Below, piece after piece: positions 54,509 through 63,561 of a stretch of DNA of 64,000 bases; within the stretch, counting starts at the first letter, position 1; each line of letters starts with the position of its first letter. The notes under the pieces were generated by a model. The model saw only the letters and a list, made by a program, of their open reading frames with translations. It had not been told where the DNA came from and made no database searches. The DNA comes from Tateyamaria omphalii (GTDB taxonomy: Bacteria > Pseudomonadota > Alphaproteobacteria > Rhodobacterales > Rhodobacteraceae), in the NCBI RefSeq assembly GCF_019802125.1, contig NZ_JAHVHT010000001.1, positions 310,001 through 374,000 on the forward strand, read 5' to 3'. The position numbers and the translations under genes are program-made.

Positions 54509-55741
54509 TCACAGTCCTTCCTCCTGGCTGATGTATTTGAAGAAGAAAAAACTGAAGAGCAAAAGCGTGGCAAAGATCACCACCGCCACCGCAGCACCAG
54601 CGCCGATATTCGAGATGGCAAAGGCCTGTTCGTACACGTTCACGGTCAGCGTGCGCGTACCCGCATTGCCCCCGGTCAGCAGGAAAATGTCGTCGAACTT
54701 GTTGAAAGTCCAGATAAAGCGCAACAGGAACAGGACCGACAGGATGCCCAGAAGCATCGGCAGCGACAGATACCAGAATTTCTGGAACGGCGAGGCGCCG
54801 TCCATGTCGGCCGCCTCGTACATGTCCGTGTCGATGGACTGCATACGGGCCAGAATGAACAGGAAGGACAGCGGGAAATACCGCCATATCTCGAATACCG
54901 TGACCATGATCAGGGCGAGGGGCCGCTGCCCGAAGAAGTTGATGGGGCTGTCGGTCACGCCCATCTGGATCAAGAGTGCATTCAGCGAGCCTGAGAAGGG
55001 ATCGAGTAGAGTCACCCAAGTAAAGGCCACGGCGATGATGGGAGACACATAGGGAAACAGATAAAGGCCCCTTAGCACACCCTTGCCGCGGAACGACTTA
55101 TTGAGCAGCAGTGCCGCAAACAGCCCGACGACAAGCGCGCCAATCGTGCCAAAGACCGTGTAGAACGTCGTGGCCCAAAGCACGGACCAGAACTCGTCCC
55201 CGTCAAAGATGCGGGCGAAATTGTCGAGCGTGAACTCGGAATTCGTCAGGATGTTGTCGCCGGTGCCATAACCCGACGGCGCGCTGCCCTCGACGATCTC
55301 TTCCAGCGTGTCCGAGTCACCGTCCAACGTGACGGGGATGCGAATACGTTCGTTGAAGCCGCCTTCCACATCGCCAAAAGTACAGCGCAGCAGACCCCCG
55401 TCGACCGCGCACTCCTCAGGCAGCGCCCCTAGCGTCACACCATCATGCAGCGTGTCGGTGAACCCCATCCCGACAATCTCTTTCTGCTGGGACGAATTGC
55501 GCACCCGGTACTCGATCACCATCGCGCCCGATCGCTCGCGCAGGCTCTCGCGGACCACTGGGGCCACGGGGCGCAGATCGGCAAGGCCCACAGGCTTGAA
55601 GCTGATCCAGAAGATCGCCAGCAGCGGCAGCACAATCACCAGGCTCACGATGGCGATGGTGGGCAGCAGCAGCGACCAGGCCAGCCGTGCCTCGCGGCGT
55701 TCAAGCGCACCACGGGTGCTCGGTGGGGTAGGGTGGGTCAT
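54509..55741 (-). CDS. Sugar ABC transporter permease (MalF-like) with periplasmic DUF11-like insert
   Basis: A 410-residue permease. TM1 is at about 22-46. Residues 50-165 form a periplasmic insert between TM1 and TM2; 70-140 resemble an Ig-like DUF11 domain (VIEYRVRNSS, FTDTLHDGVTLG, Cys111 and Cys120, LRCTFGDVEGG). The remainder is a MalF-type core with the EAA loop (YEAADMDGASPFQKFWYLSLP). MalF of E. coli also carries a periplasmic P2 domain that contacts its binding protein, so the insert probably docks the partner protein. Confidence 0.93.
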   Translation of the reverse strand: MTHPTPPSTRGALERREARLAWSLLLPTIAIVSLVIVLPLLAIFWISFKPVGLADLRPVAPVVRESLRERSGAMVIEYRVRNSSQQKEIVGMGFTDTLHDGVTLGALPEECAVDGGLLRCTFGDVEGGFNERIRIPVTLDGDSDTLEEIVEGSAPSGYGTGDNILTNSEFTLDNFARIFDGDEFWSVLWATTFYTVFGTIGALVVGLFAALLLNKSFRGKGVLRGLYLFPYVSPIIAVAFTWVTLLDPFSGSLNALLIQMGVTDSPINFFGQRPLALIMVTVFEIWRYFPLSFLFILARMQSIDTDMYEAADMDGASPFQKFWYLSLPMLLGILSVLFLLRFIWTFNKFDDIFLLTGGNAGTRTLTVNVYEQAFAISNIGAGAAVAVVIFATLLLFSFFFFKYISQEEGL

Positions 55742-55765
55742 TGGGAACTCGGGAGCGGGGGAAGA

Positions 55766-55791
55766 GAGAGGGCAGGCGCAGCCGCCCTCTC
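55766..55791 (-). repeat. Hairpin between binding-protein and permease genes
   Basis: A perfect 8-bp stem (GAGAGGGC at 55766-55773, complement at 55784-55791) with a 10-nt loop in the 66-base spacer. No T tract follows on the minus strand. A likely processing or attenuation element keeping binding-protein levels high. Confidence 0.6.
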
Positions 55792-55807
55792 GATGACCGC
55801 GCGGGCC

Positions 55808-57154
55808 TTAGTTGATCGCCGACAGCTCGCTGTTCATCGCGGCCACGGCACCAGCGGCATCCACCTCGCCGTCAATATACTGACGCACGATGCGGTTGAT
55901 CGCCTGGCTGTTGATCATCTTCGATGCGAGCGCCAACTGTCCTTCCGCGACACCCCAGCGCTGGGCCACCTTCAGACCACCCACGATCTCGTCCAGCATC
56001 TCGGCGGAATACAGATCTTTCATCGGCGCCTTGCGATCCACACCCACGGGGATCTCCGACCATGCGGCCGAAAACTTGTCCGGCGCATCGGCGGTGCCCG
56101 TCCGAACGGGAAATTTGCCTTCGGCGGCGATGGACAGGGTCTGCATATAGCCGTCATTCATCGAAAACTCGACAAAGGCCTGCGCCACCTCGGTGTCCGC
56201 ATCGGACGTGATCCCGAAATACCGCACATCTCCCCATGCGGCACCGTCCGGGTTCGATGGACCGGCAAAGTTGGTGACGATACCCGTCTTGGCCGCCAAC
56301 TCCTTGGTCGTCGGATCATCGTTGATGGTGGGTGCTGCGCTGTCACGCAACCCGGCCAACTCGTCAAGAATGAAGGGCGACCAGATGATCATGGCTGCAC
56401 CACCGGCGAAGTAGATCTCGCGTGACTGCTTCCAATAGAGCTCACCTGGCGGGGATGCTTCAGCAATGGCCTTATAGAAATCCAGCACCTCGGTCGTGGC
56501 TGCCACATCCAGTTCCTGGAACCCGCCGTCGCCCACTGGGCTCACGCCATTGGCAAGGAACACATGCTCAAGAACCTGAGACATGAAGTTCTCGTCCACC
56601 TTGGTCGCCGCGACAAAGCCATACATCTCCGGCGGATTATGCAGCGCCCCGATCGCGGCCAGCACATTGGCATATGTGTTCGGCGGCTCCAGTCCCTTCT
56701 CTTCGAACAGATCCGCGCGATAAACAACCATCTGCGTCCAGCCATCCACGGGGACAGAGGCAATGTCGCCATCATAGGCCGCCATAGACAGCGGCCCTTC
56801 GGCAAAGGTGTCGCGGCCAAGACCGTCCACAACTTCGGTTGCGGCCTCGGTGTCCAGAATACCTGCTTCGGCCCATGGCAGCGCATATTGCAGCGAGTGG
56901 TAGATCACGTCCGGCAGATCGCCTGCGGCAAAGGCGGCCGTGGCGCGCGTGCCCAAATCGGTTTCGCTGACCGGGATCACTTCGACAGAGTTGCCGGTCG
57001 CCTCTTCAAATTGGGCTGCCATCTCCTGCTGTTTGGCAAGCCGCTCGGGCTGTTCCTCGGTTGTCCAGAAACGGATGTCCTCGGCCATTGCGGCGCTTGC
57101 GCCCAGCACAAGGGCCATTGCCGTGCCGGTCATCAGACCTTTGGTTGCGGTCAT
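55808..57154 (-). CDS. Carbohydrate ABC transporter substrate-binding protein
   Basis: A 448-residue periplasmic protein with a signal peptide (MTATKGLMTGTAMALVLGASAAMA, then EDI). The mature start IRFWTTEEQPERLAKQQEMAAQFE, the segment DLPDVIYHSLQYALPWAEAG and the hinge region GGAAMIIWSPFIL are typical of cluster 1 sugar-binding proteins. First gene of the operon binding protein-permease-permease-hydrolase-ATPase. Ligand inferred to be a glycosylglycerate-like solute from the operon hydrolase. Confidence 0.94.
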   Translation of the reverse strand: MTATKGLMTGTAMALVLGASAAMAEDIRFWTTEEQPERLAKQQEMAAQFEEATGNSVEVIPVSETDLGTRATAAFAAGDLPDVIYHSLQYALPWAEAGILDTEAATEVVDGLGRDTFAEGPLSMAAYDGDIASVPVDGWTQMVVYRADLFEEKGLEPPNTYANVLAAIGALHNPPEMYGFVAATKVDENFMSQVLEHVFLANGVSPVGDGGFQELDVAATTEVLDFYKAIAEASPPGELYWKQSREIYFAGGAAMIIWSPFILDELAGLRDSAAPTINDDPTTKELAAKTGIVTNFAGPSNPDGAAWGDVRYFGITSDADTEVAQAFVEFSMNDGYMQTLSIAAEGKFPVRTGTADAPDKFSAAWSEIPVGVDRKAPMKDLYSAEMLDEIVGGLKVAQRWGVAEGQLALASKMINSQAINRIVRQYIDGEVDAAGAVAAMNSELSAIN

Positions 57155-57236
57155 GTGGTGTCCTCCCTTTGATCGTCTTTTGGTTCAGTCGCCTGCGCAG
57201 CATCCGAACGGAACCTGCCATAAATGGTCGCAGATA

Positions 57237-57252
57237 ATTGCAACGATGCAAT
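57237..57252. promoter_or_regulatory. LacI-type operator, copy 1
   Basis: ATTGCA-ACGA-TGCAAT, a perfect 6-bp inverted repeat, 83 bases upstream of the binding-protein start. The 13-mer TTGCAACGATGCA inside it recurs exactly at 57337-57349. Confidence 0.75.
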
Positions 57253-57278
57253 AGATTTCTCCATCACGGAAATTCCCA

Positions 57279-57304
57279 AAAAATATGAGAAAAATCATAT
57301 TTTT
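57279..57304. repeat. AT-rich inverted repeat midway between the two operators
   Basis: A perfect 10-bp inverted repeat (AAAAATATGA at 57279-57288, complement at 57295-57304) with a 6-base spacer, centred about half way between the two operator copies. It is strikingly A+T-rich for this genome. It could be a flexible segment, an activator site or a promoter region. Confidence 0.5.
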
Positions 57305-57335
57305 GCCGCGATGCGGCATCCCATACGCCAAAAAA

Positions 57336-57350
57336 GTTGCAACGATGCAC
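57336..57350. promoter_or_regulatory. LacI-type operator, copy 2
   Basis: The 15-mer G-TTGCAACGATGCA-C contains the same 13-mer as copy 1, 99 bases away and 79 bases before the lacI start. Positions suit repression of both divergent promoters, possibly by looping. Confidence 0.75.
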
Positions 57351-57428
57351 TTTGATTCGCGGTTGATCGAAGGACCGCAGCCTGTTCTGTTACCTCCAGT
57401 GACCAATATCCATTTTCCTAGGCAGGCC

Positions 57429-58442
57429 ATGGCCGACCCGACCCGCAAACCACCGACGCTCAAGACAATTGCCGAGATCACCGGTCTCAGCCTGTCGACC
57501 GTGTCGCTGTCCCTGCGCGACGGGTCGCGGTTGAAAAAGGAAACGCGCGACAAGATCGCTCGCGCTGCGGCCGAAGTTGGTTATGTGCCCAATCGTGCGG
57601 GCGTACGTTTACGTACGGGTCAGACCAACGTCCTGACGCTGGTGCTGTCACCGGCCAAGAACACCATCGACTACACACGCCAGATGATCGAAGGGATCGG
57701 GGCGCACCTGTCCGGCACCAAGTATCACCTGAACGTCATCCCTGACCTGCAGGGCGCCACGCCCGAGGACTCAGTGCGCTACGTGCTGCAAAACCGCACG
57801 TCCGACGGAATCATCCTGACCCACACCAGTGCGCGTGACCCCAGGGTGCAGATGTTGATCGACGCGGATTTTCCTTTTGTCTCGCACGGGCGGACAGAGT
57901 TCTATGCTGCCCATGCCTTCCACGACTTTCATGCCGAGCGGTATGTCGAGATGGCTGTGGAACGGTTAATCGCGCGCGGGCGCAAGCGCTTCGTTCTCGT
58001 GGCCGAGGATGACGCCACCACCAACTTTGCCAAGATCACTGGCGGCTTTCACCGCGCGCTGGCAGGGCATGGCATGACCGGAGAGGTGGCGACGGAAACC
58101 GGTATCCTGATCTCAACCGATACGGCCCGCGCCTTTGGGCAGTCGCTTGCGCAACGCGGGGACCCTTTCGATGCGATCATCAGTAACAATGAGTTGGCGA
58201 CCCTCGCCCTGATGGGCGGTATGGCCGACAAAGGTCAGGCGCTGGGCCGCGATTATGACCTGATCTGCCGCCAGACGACCCAGATCCTGCCCACGCTCTA
58301 TCCGCAGATCGACACAGTGGCCGAGGATCTGGTGGCGACAGGCCGCGAACTGGCCCGTCTGCTGATTGATCGCGTCTCGGGCGTGCCGGTGGATCAGTTG
58401 CAAACCCTGCACGAACCCGAGCCGCTCTGGCGCAGCGGTTAA
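57429..58442 (+). CDS. LacI-family transcriptional regulator
   Basis: A 337-residue regulator. The DNA-binding start TLKTIAEITGLSLSTVSLSLRDGSRLKKETRDKI and hinge YVPNRAGVRLRTGQTN are typical, followed by a periplasmic-binding-protein-like sugar domain (VLTLVLSPAKNTIDY, DAIISNNELATLALMGG). It should repress the divergent sugar operon in the absence of its ligand and bind the two TTGCAACGATGCA sites. The ATG at 57429 is chosen as the start because the family N-terminus begins there. It overlaps the convergent GMC gene by 4 bases. Confidence 0.94.
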   Translation: MADPTRKPPTLKTIAEITGLSLSTVSLSLRDGSRLKKETRDKIARAAAEVGYVPNRAGVRLRTGQTNVLTLVLSPAKNTIDYTRQMIEGIGAHLSGTKYHLNVIPDLQGATPEDSVRYVLQNRTSDGIILTHTSARDPRVQMLIDADFPFVSHGRTEFYAAHAFHDFHAERYVEMAVERLIARGRKRFVLVAEDDATTNFAKITGGFHRALAGHGMTGEVATETGILISTDTARAFGQSLAQRGDPFDAIISNNELATLALMGGMADKGQALGRDYDLICRQTTQILPTLYPQIDTVAEDLVATGRELARLLIDRVSGVPVDQLQTLHEPEPLWRSG

Positions 58443-60034
58443 GCCACGCCGCGGATCAGGTCCGATGCCTTTTCGCCGATCATGATGGCAGGGGCATTGG
58501 TGTTGCCGCTTACGATCTCCGGCATGATTGAACAATCCGCAACCCGCAAGCCGGTTATGCCGTGCACACGTAGCTGATCATCCACCACTGCGCTCTTGTC
58601 CGACCCCATTTTGCAAGTGCCGGTCGGGTGATAGATTGATGCTGTATTGTTGCGCGCCCAGTCCAGCGTTGCCTCGTAATCGTCCATGGGCAAGTCTGCG
58701 TGGGGCCGATATTCTTCCGAGATTTTCGAGGTCAGCGGCGCATGGCGGGCGATATTCCGCGCAATATTGACCCCGTCGACCACCGTACGGCAGTCGGTTT
58801 CGGTGCTCAGGTAGTTCGCGATGATCTTCGGATAGGTGCGCCCGTCCTTGCTTTGGAGCCGAATCTCCCCCTTTGATTCGGGCCGAAGCTGGCACACCGA
58901 CATGGTGAAGGCCGAAAACGGGTCAGCGCCTTTGCCGGGGTTTTCGGCAGAAAGAGGCTGGACGTGGAACTGGATATCCGGCGTCTCGAGATCCTCCCGC
59001 GTCTTCATGAACCCGGTGGCGAGGCTCGCCGCCATGGTCATCGGACCGGCCCTGAACATCATGTATTTGAGGCCGATCTTGGCCTGCCCGAACAGGCTCG
59101 ACACCTCGTCGTTCAGCGTGGGTTCGTTACACTTGTAGACAAGCCGCGCCTGCAGGTGATCCTGCAGGTTCTTGCCCACGCCTGGCAGGTCGGCAACCAC
59201 GTCGATCCCATGCTCCTGAAGTTGGGCAGCTTCCCCGATTCCCGACAGCATCAGAAGCTGCGGCGAGTTGATGGAACCGCCTGACAGGATCACCTCCTTG
59301 CGGGCCTTCACGGTCTGCCATGTCCCGCCCTTGTCGCGGTAGGACACACCCGTCACCTTCTTGCCATCCAGCTCGATTTTTTCGACCTGGGCATGGGTGA
59401 CGATGTTCAGATTCTCGCGGCTGCGGGCCGGGTTCAGGAACGCCACGGCAGACGAACACCGCCGTCCGTTGCGGGCGGTTAATTGAAAGAAACCAACACC
59501 TTCCTGATCCGCGCCGTTGTAATCGGGGTTGAACTTGTAGCCTGCCGCCTGTGCGGCGGCGACCCACGCATCGGTGATCGGTCGCTGGATGCGCATGTTG
59601 GATACCGACAGGTTTCCCTGGTCGCCGTGAAACTCGTCCGCGCCTCGCTCGTTCTTCTCCGACCGCTTGAAAAGGGGCAGCACATCGTCCCACGCCCAGC
59701 CGCGATTGCCCATCTGCGCCCAGCGGTCATAGTCCTGCGGCTGGCCCCTGACATAGAGCAGCCCGTTCAGCGATGATGAGCCGCCGAGCACCTTGCCACG
59801 CGGCCACTCGATGGACCGTCCATTCAGGCCCGGATCGGGCTCGGTCTTGTAGCACCAGTCGACATTCGGATTGTGGATCGTCTTGAAGTACCCCACGGGA
59901 ATGTGAATCCACGGATTCCAGTCCCGGCCGCCTGCTTCAAGCAAGACAACCTTGGTGTTTGGGTCCTCGCTCAGGCGATTTGCAATCACGCAACCAGAGC
60001 TTCCGGCACCCACGATGACATAATCGGCTTCCAA
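58439..60034 (-). CDS. GMC-family FAD oxidoreductase (choline/alcohol dehydrogenase-like)
   Basis: A 531-residue flavoenzyme. FAD motif VIVGAGSSGCVIANRL at the N-terminus, GMC signature WPRGKVLGGSSSLNG, second signature GSINSPQLLMLSGIG, catalytic His in YHPTGTCKMG and the Asn in SGNTNAPAIMIGE. It resembles BetA-type choline or long-chain alcohol dehydrogenases, which feed electrons to quinones. The TTG start at 60034 follows GGAGGGG and places the FAD motif at the expected distance. It is divergent from a TRAP operon and probably oxidises the imported alcohol. Confidence 0.92.
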   Translation of the reverse strand: MEADYVIVGAGSSGCVIANRLSEDPNTKVVLLEAGGRDWNPWIHIPVGYFKTIHNPNVDWCYKTEPDPGLNGRSIEWPRGKVLGGSSSLNGLLYVRGQPQDYDRWAQMGNRGWAWDDVLPLFKRSEKNERGADEFHGDQGNLSVSNMRIQRPITDAWVAAAQAAGYKFNPDYNGADQEGVGFFQLTARNGRRCSSAVAFLNPARSRENLNIVTHAQVEKIELDGKKVTGVSYRDKGGTWQTVKARKEVILSGGSINSPQLLMLSGIGEAAQLQEHGIDVVADLPGVGKNLQDHLQARLVYKCNEPTLNDEVSSLFGQAKIGLKYMMFRAGPMTMAASLATGFMKTREDLETPDIQFHVQPLSAENPGKGADPFSAFTMSVCQLRPESKGEIRLQSKDGRTYPKIIANYLSTETDCRTVVDGVNIARNIARHAPLTSKISEEYRPHADLPMDDYEATLDWARNNTASIYHPTGTCKMGSDKSAVVDDQLRVHGITGLRVADCSIMPEIVSGNTNAPAIMIGEKASDLIRGVA

Positions 60035-60143
60035 AACGACCCCTCCCGAACTTAAAGTCAAAAAAAGACTAGGCAGATTGTTTTCGCTGCGCTAGCCTTT
60101 TCTGAGATAAAACGTCTCAATAATGCGTATCAGGGAGGATTGC

Positions 60144-61376
60144 ATGAAACTTGAGAAAAACCTCGCGGGCATTTCGCGCCGCGATCTGTTCCGTGTGGCT
60201 GGTCGGTATGGCCTGAGCTCCACGCTGCTTGCAGCGGGTAGCTTCGGTGGTGCGATGAGCCTTGCCAATCTGGCTGCGGCGGCAGAATCAACCTACGAAA
60301 AACGGTTCGCGAAAGAGCCCAAGCACGTGCTGAAATTTGGCGCTGCCGGCTTCAACCAGCAGAACCTGCTGATCGAGCGCGCAGGCTGCCTTGAGTTCGC
60401 CCGCGACCTTGAAGAACGCACAGACGGTGAGATTCGCATCGAGTTCATCGGCAACAACCAGATCTGCGGTCAGCTCTCTTGCGTTGAAAAAGCGCAGCAG
60501 GGGATCGTCGACCTCTACGCCGCGTCGACCCAGAACTCCGCCGGTGGTGCACCCTATCTGAACGTGCTGGACTATGCCTACATGTTCCGCAGCCGGGCCG
60601 ACCAGTACTACTTCATGTACAGCCCGGACAGCCAGCGCATCCTGCGCGACCCGTTCGAGAAGCGTCACGGCCTGAAGTTCCTCTTCACCCACGCCGAACT
60701 GCGCGGGATCCAGCTGGGCCTGGCGTGGGAAGACAAGCCCACGGTCGACAACATCGATGTTCTGCGCGGCACCAAGAACCGCGTGACCGGCACGCAGCTT
60801 GGCCGTATTGCCATGAACGCGCTTGGCCTGAACCCTGTGCCCGTGGCATGGGAAGAAACCCTCGACGGTCTGAAGCAGGGCCTGATCGATGGCGCCGAAA
60901 CATGGGCATCGGCCGTGGCCTACGCCAACATGTCGCCCGTCGTCAGCCAATGTGTCGACCTGCGTTTCTTCTGCGGCACAGAACACACCGCCATGAACGC
61001 GCAAAGCTTCGACAACCTGTCGGGCGAGCTGCAAGACGCGGTGATGGAATCGTCCTACCTGACACAGGTGCACGTCCAGGCCGCAAACGAAGCTGCGCTG
61101 GTCAACACCGTTGGTTTCTCGCACCCGCACCAGGGTCCGGACACCATCTTTGCCCAGAACAACGTGCGCGTCGCCGCATTGTCCGACGCAGAGATCAAGA
61201 AAGCGGAAGAGCAGTGCTCGCCCGAGTTCCAACCGCAACTGTGGGAGCAGTGGCGCGAGCGGATCAACGGTTGGGCCGACGGCATCGACACGTACCAGGA
61301 AATCTACGACGGTGTTCGCCAGAACCCGCACACCCTGGCCGAGAACGTCGAGCCCCGCCGCTGGTGGCGCGGTTAA
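60144..61376 (+). CDS. TRAP transporter DctP-type solute-binding protein with Tat signal
   Basis: A 410-residue protein. The N-terminus has a twin-arginine motif (SRRDLFRVAG, residues 11-20) and a hydrophobic stretch ending LAAAAES, so it is likely exported folded. The DctP domain begins HVLKFGAAGFNQQNL and includes EIRIEFIGNNQICGQLSCVEKAQQGIVDLY and GLKQGLIDGAETWASAVAY. Ligand unknown. AGGGAGG precedes the ATG by 8 bases. It heads the operon SBP-small permease-large permease-IclR; 146 bases separate it from the small permease. Confidence 0.92.
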   Translation: MKLEKNLAGISRRDLFRVAGRYGLSSTLLAAGSFGGAMSLANLAAAAESTYEKRFAKEPKHVLKFGAAGFNQQNLLIERAGCLEFARDLEERTDGEIRIEFIGNNQICGQLSCVEKAQQGIVDLYAASTQNSAGGAPYLNVLDYAYMFRSRADQYYFMYSPDSQRILRDPFEKRHGLKFLFTHAELRGIQLGLAWEDKPTVDNIDVLRGTKNRVTGTQLGRIAMNALGLNPVPVAWEETLDGLKQGLIDGAETWASAVAYANMSPVVSQCVDLRFFCGTEHTAMNAQSFDNLSGELQDAVMESSYLTQVHVQAANEAALVNTVGFSHPHQGPDTIFAQNNVRVAALSDAEIKKAEEQCSPEFQPQLWEQWRERINGWADGIDTYQEIYDGVRQNPHTLAENVEPRRWWRG

Positions 61377-61522
61377 TCCGCCGACCGGATTTCTCGCAAA
61401 ATCAAATGCTTGGGCATCTTTGCCCAGGCAACAATCCATGCCGGTCCACACCGGCGTGGATTTCCGTGTCCTGACACGACAAGATGTCGGAACGGCTATG
61501 CAAGGCACGAGGGAGGTGCATC

Positions 61523-62194
61523 ATGGACATGATCGCGGGCATGGGAGAGATCATCTCAGCCCTAATGACAGCCGACTCATTCGAGATGCAAACCGCTCTG
61601 CGCGGCAATGCCGGAATGTGGCCGCTGGGTTTCATCGTCACCTTCTTGGGCGGCGTCTTGGTCGCGCTGCTTTATCGCGCGGTCCCCTTCATCGAACGCA
61701 ACTTGGAACCGGCCGTGATGGTTATCGCGTACCTCGCTATCGGCTACATCATCTTTGCGGGCGTGATCCAGCGTTTCTACCTCAGCGGCCAGCCTGCCTG
61801 GTCGACGACGCTGCCACCCTTCCTGTTCCTCATTATGACCTGGGTCGGGTGCAGCTATAACGTCAAGCTGCGCACGCACCTCGCCTTTGCCGAGTTCCGC
61901 CGCGGATCACCGCGGGTCGTTCAATTCGCCCTTCTGATCCTCGATGCCATATTGTGGTTCTGCTTTGCGTGGATCGTGGTTGTCACCACATCGCAGGAAA
62001 CCGTCCGTGCTGCGGCCAACTTTGCCATCATGCTCGGCACCGACAACGTGATGCAGTGGTGGTTCCTGGGCACCGTGCCCATCGCATTTATTCTGCTGAC
62101 CGCTCGCGTGTTCGAAAACCTCGTGAAAGACATCAACAAATACCGCAATGGCAACGAGATGATCGAAGCCGCTGTGATCGGAGGTGACGCATGA
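61523..62194 (+). CDS. TRAP transporter small permease (DctQ-like)
   Basis: A 223-residue membrane protein with four main helices (WPLGFIVTFLGGVLVALLY, VMVIAYLAIGYIIFAGVI, VQFALLILDAILWFCFAWIVV, WFLGTVPIAFILLTARVFE) and the DctQ pattern around VKLRTHLAFAEF. GGGAGG lies 7 bases before the ATG. It overlaps the large permease start by 4 bases (ATGA). Confidence 0.9.
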   Translation: MDMIAGMGEIISALMTADSFEMQTALRGNAGMWPLGFIVTFLGGVLVALLYRAVPFIERNLEPAVMVIAYLAIGYIIFAGVIQRFYLSGQPAWSTTLPPFLFLIMTWVGCSYNVKLRTHLAFAEFRRGSPRVVQFALLILDAILWFCFAWIVVVTTSQETVRAAANFAIMLGTDNVMQWWFLGTVPIAFILLTARVFENLVKDINKYRNGNEMIEAAVIGGDA

Positions 62195-63549
62195 GCGATC
62201 CAACCCTCATCACGCTGATTTCCATCGGCGTTACCCTGTTCTTCATGATGGGCGTGCCGGTGTTCCTGGTCATCGCCTACTGGGTCATCGGCATGTCCTA
62301 CGTTCTGGACCTGCAACTGCTGAACATGGGCGCAGCCCTGCAGGACGTGTTTACGGACGGCTTTGCGCTTCTGGCCATGCCGCTCTTCATCCTGACAGGT
62401 GACTTGATCAACCGCTCGGGCATCGCCCGGCGACTGTCGGACTTTGCCTATGCCTGCCTCGGCTGGATCAGGGGCGGCCTCGCCATGGCCTCGCTGGGTG
62501 CTTGCGGCCTCTTCGCCGCGATCTCCGGCTCGAACTCGGCCACGACGGCCACCATCGGTTCGATGCTGCACCCCGAAATGGTCAAGGGCGGCTATGACGA
62601 ACGCTTCTCTGCCGCGACAGCGGCTGCGGGCGGCACCGTCGGCATCATCATCCCGCCGTCGATCATCTTCATCGTCTACGGCTTCCTGATGAACCTGCCC
62701 ATCTCGGACCTGTTCGTTGCCGGTATCATCCCCGGCTCGCTCATGGTTCTGGGCATGATGCTCGCCTGCTTCATCATCTGCTGGCGCAACGGCTGGGGCT
62801 ACCTGATTGCCCTGTCGCCCTTCCGGGTGTTCAAAACCGGTCTCGGCGCCTGGCTCGGCTTCTTCGCCATCGGCCTTGTGCTCTGGGGCATCTACACCGG
62901 CAAGTTCTCTCCCACCGAAGCGGCGGGCGTGACCGTGGGCTTCGGCATCATCGCGGGCCTCGTGAGCTGGGTGATCTCCAAGACACTCAACATGGACCAG
63001 AGCAAGGATTGGTCGGAAAAATCCGCCGTCTCAATGCTGGTGGTCGAAGGGTTCACCATCCCGCAGATACCCGGCATCGTCATGCGCTCGGCCCAGATCA
63101 CGGGCATCCTCGCGCCGCTGATCGCCATCTCGGTTGTGATGCAGCAGATCCTGTCGCTTCTGGGCGCGCAGGAGGTGATCGGCAACTTCGTGACGTCGAT
63201 GGGCGGGTTCTACCCGGTCCTGTTCACGGCCATGGCCATCGTGTTCATCTTCGGCATGGTTCTGGAATCACTGCCTGTGACGATCATCCTCGCCCCGATC
63301 CTTGCGCCGATTGCGGCCAATATCGGCGTCGATCCGATCCACTTTGCCGTGATCTTTCTCGTGGGGGCCTCCATCGGCTTCATCACTCCGCCTTACGGCC
63401 TGAACCTATACGTTGCGTCAGGCGTGACAGGCGTTCCCTACTTCAAGCTCTTGCGCTATACGGTGCCCTATCTGTTTGCTCTGATTTCAGTGTGGATCCT
63501 GGTGTCGCTGGTCCCTGACCTAGCCCTGATCCTGCTGCCGGAAAGATAA
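62191..63549 (+). CDS. TRAP transporter large permease (DctM-like)
   Basis: A 452-residue inner-membrane transporter subunit with about 12 helices. DctM signatures: ALLAMPLFILTGDLINRSGIARRL, AAISGSNSATTATIGSMLHPEM, GTVGIIIPPSIIFIVYGFL and a mirrored second half with VFIFGMVLESLPVTIILAPILAPIA and GFITPPYGLNLYV. It carries the sodium or proton-coupled uptake of the DctP ligand. ATGA overlap with dctQ. Confidence 0.95.
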   Translation: MSDPTLITLISIGVTLFFMMGVPVFLVIAYWVIGMSYVLDLQLLNMGAALQDVFTDGFALLAMPLFILTGDLINRSGIARRLSDFAYACLGWIRGGLAMASLGACGLFAAISGSNSATTATIGSMLHPEMVKGGYDERFSAATAAAGGTVGIIIPPSIIFIVYGFLMNLPISDLFVAGIIPGSLMVLGMMLACFIICWRNGWGYLIALSPFRVFKTGLGAWLGFFAIGLVLWGIYTGKFSPTEAAGVTVGFGIIAGLVSWVISKTLNMDQSKDWSEKSAVSMLVVEGFTIPQIPGIVMRSAQITGILAPLIAISVVMQQILSLLGAQEVIGNFVTSMGGFYPVLFTAMAIVFIFGMVLESLPVTIILAPILAPIAANIGVDPIHFAVIFLVGASIGFITPPYGLNLYVASGVTGVPYFKLLRYTVPYLFALISVWILVSLVPDLALILLPER

Positions 63550-63561
63550 ACCGTACGCGCC

